Shown: in pieces, positions 15,081 through 19,524 of the stretch
Layout of the letters: each line of letters starts with the position of its first letter
How positions within the stretch are numbered: position 1 is the stretch's first letter
Assembly (NCBI GenBank): GCA_027013265.1
Contig: JALUXQ010000041.1
Coordinates: 1-19,524, forward strand
DNA length: 19,524 bases
Source of the DNA: Campylobacteraceae bacterium
GTDB taxonomy: Bacteria > Campylobacterota > Campylobacteria > Campylobacterales > Sulfurospirillaceae
Direction of reading: 5' to 3'
Notes under the pieces: generated by a model
Told to the model about the DNA's origin: nothing
What the model saw: the letters and a program-made list of their open reading frames with translations, nothing else
Database searches by the model: none
Program-made: the position numbers and the translations under genes

Positions 15081-15193
15081 TTCCCTTTGCTCCCTTGACA
15101 TTAGTAAAATAAAACATCTCTTTGCCCTTCGATGTTTAAAACCAAGCAGTAGGCTCTTTTTGGGGCCCACCGCTATATAGGGGGAGGGGAATT
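15081..15193 (-). ncRNA. Structured leader or small RNA upstream of rpmE
   Basis: Starting where transcription from the TATAAT box at 15197-15202 should begin, the minus-strand RNA opens with TTCCCCTCCC, which pairs with GGGAG and GGGAA (15090-15094 and 15081-15085) once a CAAA is bulged. That gives a 10-bp closing stem joining the 5' end to a site about 110 nt downstream. Inside are a 9-bp G-C-rich hairpin (15165-15173 with 15146-15154, two G-U pairs) and a 7-bp hairpin (15131-15137 with 15112-15118) followed by a U-rich tract that could act as a terminator. It may be an L31 autoregulatory leader or a separate small RNA. It lacks the conserved SRP apical loop and matches no riboswitch consensus I know. 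Confidence 0.5.
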
Positions 15194-15196
15194 GTG

Positions 15197-15205
15197 ATTA
15201 TAGCA
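15197..15205 (-). promoter_or_regulatory. Extended -10 promoter for rpmE and its leader RNA
   Basis: Minus-strand TGCTATAAT is a perfect extended -10, just past the rsmE stop codon. The predicted transcript start (about 15190-15193) coincides with the first base of the closing stem of the leader RNA, which strengthens both calls. Confidence 0.65.
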
Positions 15206-15214
15206 CAAATATAC

Positions 15215-15880
15215 TTAAGAATTCAAGGCACTAAGGGTTAAAACTGCGGTTTCGCTTCTTAAAATCATAGGATTTTTTAATCCTACTATATTTTTCTTGT
15301 CTATCATTTTTCTCTCATCATCTGTAAATCCACCTTCGCATCCTACTAAAAAGGAGTGGAATTCCTCTTTTTTATCTATAAAATTACTGCTAAAATCTAA
15401 AACTTTGCAATCTGGGTAGAGAGCTAAAAACTCTTCCAAGCTATCTAAAATCTCGATTTGCATTAATGAGCTTCTGCCACACTGTTGAGATGAGTTTATC
15501 AGTATCTTCTTCACTCTTTGCATATCTAACTTGAAGTTTCTTTGAGAAAGTTCACAATAGACAAAACTTATCTTTGAGACACCAAGTTCATTTAGAAATG
15601 GTAGTGTTTTTTCGATGGTTTTGGCTTCAACCATGCACCAACCGACATGCAACTGTTTTTTAGCTTCAACTTTTAAAAGTTTTTTATCTATCAACTCCAT
15701 GATAGATTTTTTTCTATCTATGCTGGAAATTTTGTAGCTATAGAGCATATCATCCACTAAGTTTCTAAAGAACAGAACTTGCCCGACTTTTGTTCTTCGC
15801 ACCCTAAATATGTGTGTAAACTCTTTAGTATCTAGGCTCAATACATCTTTTGATGCCTCTTCATGATAGACAAACTGCAT
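15215..15880 (-). CDS. rsmE: 16S rRNA (uracil1498-N3)-methyltransferase
   Basis: 221 aa. N-terminal PUA-like RNA-binding region (about 1-70), then a SPOUT-fold SAM-binding domain with HVGWCMVEAKTIEKTLPF, SQQCGRS, VGCEGGFTDDE (179-189) and ILRSETAVL (206-214), the last two forming the knot. The E. coli enzyme methylates U1498 in helix 44 of 16S rRNA. The ATG at 15880 lies one base after the stop of the upstream membrane protein, indicating coupled translation. It is the last gene before the rpmE promoter. Confidence 0.92.
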   Translation of the reverse strand: MQFVYHEEASKDVLSLDTKEFTHIFRVRRTKVGQVLFFRNLVDDMLYSYKISSIDRKKSIMELIDKKLLKVEAKKQLHVGWCMVEAKTIEKTLPFLNELGVSKISFVYCELSQRNFKLDMQRVKKILINSSQQCGRSSLMQIEILDSLEEFLALYPDCKVLDFSSNFIDKKEEFHSFLVGCEGGFTDDERKMIDKKNIVGLKNPMILRSETAVLTLSALNS

Positions 15881-15881
15881 A

Positions 15882-16295
15882 CTATTTCAATCCGTAAACC
15901 AGTCCCATAGTAACTAAAATAAAGACAATATCTATCAAATATTTTCTTTTTGAAAACCTTATAAACCTCTCTATCCTTCGTTTGTCATTTCGTTTTAGAG
16001 ATTTAAATTTTTTATATCTCTTGATAGTAGTTAGGAAAATAACAAACCAAACAATTATCATGAATATCACAGTATGATACAATTCAAACTTAACAACACT
16101 AAGCAGGATAACTCCTGTAAATATAACAGCTGCTATAAACAGATAGTATATGGGCAGTATAGTCTTAAATCTTTTTCTTAGTACATCATAACTCAAATTA
16201 CCGTTTATTACGAAGTAATTCACAGTAGCCAAAATCAAAACAATACCCACAAAAGCGGTGTGAAATATCAGTGTTGTTTTAAATAATTCGTCCAT
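15882..16295 (-). CDS. Four-helix membrane protein of unknown function
   Basis: 137 aa from the third of three tandem ATG codons (16295), which is 6 bases from a strong GGAGG. The first ATG (16301) directly touches the Shine-Dalgarno sequence, so it is a poor start. Four hydrophobic helices at about 8-30, 46-68, 72-90 and 119-136 are separated by a long basic loop (about 91-118, rich in Lys and Arg) that should face the cytoplasm. I do not recognise the family. It begins 2 bases after the moaA stop and ends 1 base before rsmE, so it is transcribed with them, without an evident functional tie. Confidence 0.8.
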   Translation of the reverse strand: MDELFKTTLIFHTAFVGIVLILATVNYFVINGNLSYDVLRKRFKTILPIYYLFIAAVIFTGVILLSVVKFELYHTVIFMIIVWFVIFLTTIKRYKKFKSLKRNDKRRIERFIRFSKRKYLIDIVFILVTMGLVYGLK

Positions 16296-16297
16296 CA

Positions 16298-17266
16298 TCA
16301 TCCTCCTGTTTCATAAAAAGCTCTTTGTGAAGTCTCATTTTCATCATCACTACTCCACTTGTTTTTCTCTGGTTTATTTCTAAGAACCTCTTTTAAGACT
16401 TCAGTGGCACCTTTGATATCGCCTTTTTGGACTGAATCTTTTATGCTCATGGCTTCATCAAAATATAGACAAGGTATAAGCATACCCTCTGCTGTCAGCC
16501 TGATGCGATTGCAGTCTTCACAAAAATCATGCTTGTGAGGGTCAATGATACCAAATCTATATCCATCTTCTAACTCAAACAGATGAGCTGGAGAAGACTC
16601 AACTCTTCCTACTGGCTTAAAACTGTATTTTGTAGAGATTATATCTTGTACCTCTTGAGCATTTAGACCTTGCAGTTTATCTTTTGCAAATTTGTTCTCC
16701 ATATACTCGATATATCTTATGCCCATGCCATTTGACTTCGCAAACTCTAACAAATCTATGATTTCATCGTCATTGATGCCTTTTAGTGGAACACTATTTA
16801 GTTTCACTCCTAACCCAACTTTTTGTGCCTCTTTGATACCCTCCATCACTTTAGAAAATACATCTTTTTGTGAAATTTTCTGGGCAACTTCTGGCCTTAG
16901 AGTGTCTAATGAGATATTTAATCTTTTAAGCCCTGCATCTTTTAATTTTTTCGCTATTGGCTTCAAAAGATACCCGTTTGTTGTCAGAGCCAAGTCTAGA
17001 TCATCTCGATAATCACTAATCATCTTTATGAATTTATCCAAATCTGCTCTCAAAAGTGGCTCTCCGCCTGTAATTCTTATCTTATTTATGCCCTCATCAA
17101 TTCCCACTTTTATAAATAAAAAAAGCTCTTCAAAGCTAAGAAGGTTCTCTTTAGGAACCCAAGAAAAAGGCTTCTCTGGCATACAATACTGACATCTAAA
17201 GTTGCACCTCTCAGTCACTGAAACTCTTAGGTAGCTAACTTTTCTGCCATGTCCATCTATCAACAT
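16298..17266 (-). CDS. moaA: GTP 3',8-cyclase (molybdenum cofactor biosynthesis protein A)
   Basis: 322 aa radical-SAM enzyme that, with MoaC, converts GTP to cyclic pyranopterin monophosphate, the first step of molybdenum cofactor synthesis. The N-terminal 4Fe-4S cluster motif is CNFRCQYC (C21, C25, C28), followed by the SAM-binding ITGGEPLLR. The C-terminal cluster that holds GTP uses C249, C252 and C266 (CEDCNRIRLT ... IPC). The protein ends in Gly-Gly, as MoaA must for the C-terminal tail to work. Ribosome binding site AAGGA, 5 bases before the ATG, and a TATAAT box at 17296-17301. The cofactor would serve nitrate, polysulfide or formate enzymes, none of which are in the window. Confidence 0.96.
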   Translation of the reverse strand: MLIDGHGRKVSYLRVSVTERCNFRCQYCMPEKPFSWVPKENLLSFEELFLFIKVGIDEGINKIRITGGEPLLRADLDKFIKMISDYRDDLDLALTTNGYLLKPIAKKLKDAGLKRLNISLDTLRPEVAQKISQKDVFSKVMEGIKEAQKVGLGVKLNSVPLKGINDDEIIDLLEFAKSNGMGIRYIEYMENKFAKDKLQGLNAQEVQDIISTKYSFKPVGRVESSPAHLFELEDGYRFGIIDPHKHDFCEDCNRIRLTAEGMLIPCLYFDEAMSIKDSVQKGDIKGATEVLKEVLRNKPEKNKWSSDDENETSQRAFYETGG

Positions 17267-17295
17267 ATGAATCCTTATACAATAATTATTCGGAT

Positions 17296-17301
17296 ATTAT
17301 A
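17296..17301 (-). promoter_or_regulatory. -10 box for moaA
   Basis: Minus-strand TATAAT, preceded by TG, about 30 bases before the moaA ATG. It faces away from the promoter of the PAS fragment at 17342-17350. Confidence 0.55.
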
Positions 17302-17341
17302 CATATATTAGCATAAACTCTGATAAACTATAAAAATTTTG

Positions 17342-17350
17342 TGGTATAGT
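17342..17350 (+). promoter_or_regulatory. Extended -10 promoter for the truncated PAS gene
   Basis: TGGTATAGT fits TGn plus TATAGT, 41 bases before the ATG at 17391. A GGAGGA ribosome binding site at 17381-17386 lies between. Both signals appear intact although the gene is truncated. Confidence 0.45.
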
Positions 17351-17390
17351 ACTCCCTCATTAGGTAAACACTATTATTATGGAGGATTAT

Positions 17391-17537
17391 ATGAGCAAGA
17401 AAAGCCCCACAAACAAGGAGTATGAGATAAATGAAAATGCTTTTTTGGTTTCAAAAACTGATACAAAAGGCATAACAACATACTGTAATGAACCATTTAT
17501 GAATGCATCTAAACAGCGAGAAGATTCATCGGTTTGA
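17391..17537 (+). pseudogene. 5' fragment of a PAS-domain chemoreceptor/sensor gene
   Basis: A good GGAGGA site precedes an ATG whose 48-codon frame reads YEINENAFLVSKTDTKGI and then TTYCNEPFM. This is the start of an Aer-type PAS domain as found in Campylobacterota chemoreceptors and redox sensors, where the protein would normally go on with an EELIGKPHNIVRHPDMP-like stretch. Here similarity stops at about residue 37 and the frame ends within 11 more codons. The break (about 17501-17511) falls where the uracil-DNA-glycosylase-like gene ends on the other strand. No downstream remainder of the PAS domain is present. The best reading is a gene cut by a rearrangement or deletion; a functional short peptide is possible but less likely. 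Confidence 0.7.
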
Positions 17538-18219
17538 AGAAATGTATAACTGATGAATCTTTTATAAAACCAACATTATAAGGGTGCATAGATTTAAATA
17601 CCTGATAGTTTTTAATCGATGTAAACCTTCTCTGCATATCTTTGGCTATATTACCAAAGAGTATCAACTCTATCTCTCTATCCTCTAATCTTCGTAGTAA
17701 TTCATCCATAAAAGGTCTGAAACTTTTCACATGTTTTGAGGTATCTTTTTTGCCCGTAAAAACAAGAGATGTATTTAGCAAAAGCACACCATTTCTTTCA
17801 AAATTTCTCTTTAGTTGCATGATATCTGTGATGAGGTTGTCCTTATTGACTTTAGCTATCCTCTCTTGCGTCGTATCTTCGGCATCAAGACTTCCTTGAG
17901 CTACTAAAAGCATCTTGATAAAATTTCGCAGGCTCGTAGCTCTGTTGACCCTCTTACCAAGCCCTGATTTACAAAAAATTTCATCAATCATGCCATCTAT
18001 AAAAGCATATCCTATAGCACTTCGCTCTCTTGGATATGGGTCTTGCCCAAAAAGTATATACCGAGTCTTATCTAGTGGCAGTGTCTTGAAAGCATTTAAA
18101 AAATTACCATATGTCGGAAAATACCCCTCATCTTTTTCTAAAAAGTCTATATAGCCTAAATCTAACTTGCTGTAGCATTTTTGGACCGTATCTTGCCAAG
18201 ATGGGTGAACTTGTATCAT
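17509..18219 (-). CDS. Divergent uracil-DNA glycosylase-like protein
   Basis: 236 aa. The motif order is that of family 1 UDG: ILFGQDPY with the catalytic-type Asp (D60), ATSLRNFIKML, GVLLLNTSLVF, LILFGNIAKD, and a C-terminal HP motif (H212) in SMHPYNVGF followed by HFFKPMN. It departs from canonical Ung at key points: the His after GQDPY is Pro (GQDPYPRERSAIGYAF), and the usual HPSPLS loop is HPYNVG. Uracil excision is therefore probable but not certain, and a related base specificity is possible. Its ATG overlaps the upstream gene stop by 4 bases (ATGA). Its 3' end abuts the broken PAS gene. Confidence 0.78.
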   Translation of the reverse strand: MIQVHPSWQDTVQKCYSKLDLGYIDFLEKDEGYFPTYGNFLNAFKTLPLDKTRYILFGQDPYPRERSAIGYAFIDGMIDEIFCKSGLGKRVNRATSLRNFIKMLLVAQGSLDAEDTTQERIAKVNKDNLITDIMQLKRNFERNGVLLLNTSLVFTGKKDTSKHVKSFRPFMDELLRRLEDREIELILFGNIAKDMQRRFTSIKNYQVFKSMHPYNVGFIKDSSVIHFFKPMNLLAV

Positions 18220-18722
18220 TTAAGATTTGCTAATTTTAGTATTAAGTCAACTTCGCCAATTCCAATTCTCAAATCTTTTGCAATTTTGGCTTCACTTTTA
18301 CCATTTTTGTATTGATAAATGATCTGCTTTTCGTTTGATTCTGTGATATTTGGTGGCACATAGTTTATCTCTTTTGTTCTGTTCTCCAAAGAATCAATCC
18401 TGTAAGTCTGCTCTTCTTGAAAGTTTAACATAACCGCTTCAATCTCTTTTATAGAATCCACCATAGGCAAAAGAGAGTTTTGCACTTGGGTTTTTATCTC
18501 TGTTTGTATCTGCTCTTTAAATGCTTCAATGTCGTGCTTATCTTTTGAAGCTAATTTATCTATACTTTTTGAAAGCATATGGTTTTCTCGGTTTAAATCC
18601 TCTATAACTCTCTCATAAATACCAAGTTTCTTTGATACCTCTGAATCTCGTAAAAATATCAAAAAAAACAGTATAACAACCAGTGCCCCAAGCCCCATCA
18701 AGCCAATCATCTCAACATTCAC
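18216..18722 (-). CDS. Membrane-anchored coiled-coil protein with C-terminal HTH-like region
   Basis: 168 aa, function unknown. The start is GTG at 18722 with GGAG 6 bases upstream. An N-terminal membrane helix (about 6-24) is followed by a long charged helix (about 30-120, likely coiled coil), a short linker (NYVPPNITESN) and a C-terminal segment IYQYKNGKSEAKIAKDLRIG that looks like a helix-turn-helix. This topology recalls small membrane proteins near flagellar or motility genes, but no such genes are in view. It starts 1 base after the preceding stop and overlaps the glycosylase gene, so the three are coupled. Confidence 0.75.
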   Translation of the reverse strand: MNVEMIGLMGLGALVVILFFLIFLRDSEVSKKLGIYERVIEDLNRENHMLSKSIDKLASKDKHDIEAFKEQIQTEIKTQVQNSLLPMVDSIKEIEAVMLNFQEEQTYRIDSLENRTKEINYVPPNITESNEKQIIYQYKNGKSEAKIAKDLRIGIGEVDLILKLANLK

Positions 18723-18723
18723 T

Positions 18724-19251
18724 CTAGTCTCCTTTTATCGCCTTTGCTTCTCTTATCATGGCTCTCTCGCGAGCACTCATAAAGGAGCTCCAATCTTTTT
18801 TATCTTGGTCATGTATGAGCATAACCTCTGCGATGTCAGCTCTGAGTGCTTTAAAAAACAGAGGTACCTCCCTTTTTGGAAAAAACGGCATTAAGATTCT
18901 TCCATAATACCTAGCTCCCGCTTCCAATCCATCCTCTTCTAGATGAAAATGGTCGAATCCTACGGAATCTATATTTTTCTCCTCGCTTAAGTCTAAAAAA
19001 GTTGGTTTTTCATCTTTTATATAAGCACTCAAGTCATCTACTTTTCTATGTAACTCTACTATAAGTTTTAGCAAAACTTGGTCACTATCACCAGTTTCGC
19101 CTCTAGCTTTTGCCAATTTCAACCACTGACCAACACTGTCTTCTTCGCTATTTGAGAGTTTATCATACTCTTTTTTATAAACTGACTCATCTTCTGATAT
19201 CTTCTCAAATTTAATTTTCAAAGGTGCATTTACAAAACGAATATTTTCCAT
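18724..19251 (-). CDS. Possible atypical PilZ-domain protein
   Basis: 175 aa from the ATG at 19251 (AGGA 7 bases upstream; an in-frame TTG at 19272 would overlap the preceding gene). The N-terminal half is acidic and helical. The C-terminal half reads FLDLSEEKNIDSVGFDHF, then a strand-rich stretch (YYGRILMPFFPKREVPLFF) and a helix (SARERAMIREAKAI). That order resembles a degenerate PilZ fold without the RxxxR c-di-GMP-binding arm, so nucleotide binding is doubtful. The family call is tentative. It begins 2 bases after the UbiA-like stop, in the same coupled run. Confidence 0.6.
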   Translation of the reverse strand: MENIRFVNAPLKIKFEKISEDESVYKKEYDKLSNSEEDSVGQWLKLAKARGETGDSDQVLLKLIVELHRKVDDLSAYIKDEKPTFLDLSEEKNIDSVGFDHFHLEEDGLEAGARYYGRILMPFFPKREVPLFFKALRADIAEVMLIHDQDKKDWSSFMSARERAMIREAKAIKGD

Positions 19252-19253
19252 CC

Positions 19254-19524
19254 CTATATCCTGTCTAGCCAAATTAATACAAAAAACATAATCCCCAAGT
19301 ATCCATTGAGTGTAAAAAATGCCTTGTCAATTTTTGTAAAATCATTTGCTACAATTTTATGCTCTTGGTAGAGTATTATAGCAGATATTAGAACCCCGAC
19401 ATATGCAAAAAATCCCAAATGCGCAAGATAGACAAAAAAGAGCCAAAAAACGATAGTTTGAAAATGAAATAATTTGGAGATAAAAAATGTCGCCTCCTTG
19501 CCTAGTTTTGAGGGTATAGAAAAG
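19254..19524 (-). CDS. UbiA-family prenyltransferase, C-terminal part (truncated by window edge)
   Basis: About 90 residues of the 3' end, reading to a TAG at 19254-19256. It opens with FSIPSKLGKEATFFISKLFH, a conserved cytoplasmic segment of UbiA-type enzymes, followed by three hydrophobic helices (FQTIVFWLFFVYLAHLG, FFAYVGVLISAIILY, and the C-terminal LGIMFFVLIWL). UbiA relatives attach a polyprenyl chain to an aromatic ring; in Campylobacterota this step serves menaquinone synthesis (MqnP/UbiA). The catalytic Asp-rich motifs lie outside the window. It is the first gene of the minus run that continues to 17509. Confidence 0.72.
   Translation of the reverse strand, partial: FSIPSKLGKEATFFISKLFHFQTIVFWLFFVYLAHLGFFAYVGVLISAIILYQEHKIVANDFTKIDKAFFTLNGYLGIMFFVLIWLDRI

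Noticed and set aside
15081..15193. Signal recognition particle (4.5S) RNA
   Set aside because: Length and end-to-end pairing fit, but the conserved apical GGAA loop with its CAGG and AGCAGC flanks is absent, and the middle folds as two separate hairpins.
17509..19524. Toxin-antitoxin or defence island near the glycosylase
   Set aside because: The neighbours are a UbiA-like enzyme, a possible PilZ protein and a coiled-coil protein, with base composition like the rest; no nuclease, helicase or antitoxin signature is present.

Overview
The window is AT-rich, densely coded chromosomal DNA that looks like a member of the Campylobacterota (Epsilonproteobacteria), probably Sulfurimonas-like. This is inferred from gene content and protein style: a fused HisIE, PurF with a Cys directly after Met, a radical-SAM MoaA, a RodZ-like protein, a tandem pair of small DUF2393-like membrane proteins, and extended -10 boxes (TGnTATAAT). 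The exact genus cannot be fixed by eye.

Layout. Positions 1-56 hold the first codons of a minus-strand response regulator; an 11-bp-period direct repeat lies just upstream of it. Positions 192-4621 hold a plus-strand run: zinc-ribbon thioredoxin (TrxC type), ilvE, an SPFH/prohibitin-like protein, hisIE and two paralogous two-helix membrane proteins. Positions 4627-17266 are an almost unbroken minus-strand run, read from high to low coordinates: moaA, a membrane protein, rsmE, a structured leader or small RNA, rpmE, rsmI, rlmB, a RodZ-like protein, a secreted protein, an AlaC-like aminotransferase, hom, yraN, trxA, a cysteine-free thioredoxin-fold-like membrane protein, trxB, dapB and purF. 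Positions 17391-17537 hold a plus-strand fragment of a PAS-domain sensor that stops where a divergent uracil-DNA-glycosylase-like gene ends on the other strand. Positions 17509-19524 are another minus-strand run: the 3' end of a UbiA-family prenyltransferase, a possible PilZ-like protein, a coiled-coil/HTH membrane protein and the glycosylase.

How the genes fit together. Most are housekeeping: a thioredoxin system (TrxA, TrxB and a second TrxC-like thioredoxin), amino-acid synthesis (IlvE, HisIE, AlaC-like, Hom, DapB), purine synthesis (PurF), molybdopterin synthesis (MoaA), and ribosome modification around L31 (RsmE, RsmI, RlmB). Genes are joined by 1-10 bp gaps or short overlaps, suggesting translational coupling. 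I see no phage, IS, CRISPR, rRNA or tRNA. The points most worth a second look are non-coding or remnant: the self-pairing RNA with its own promoter upstream of rpmE, the tandem 73-bp hairpin repeat upstream of trxB, the palindromic element upstream of ilvE, the truncated PAS gene, and the cysteine-free thioredoxin-like protein between trxA and trxB. I did not find a convincing new multi-gene system.
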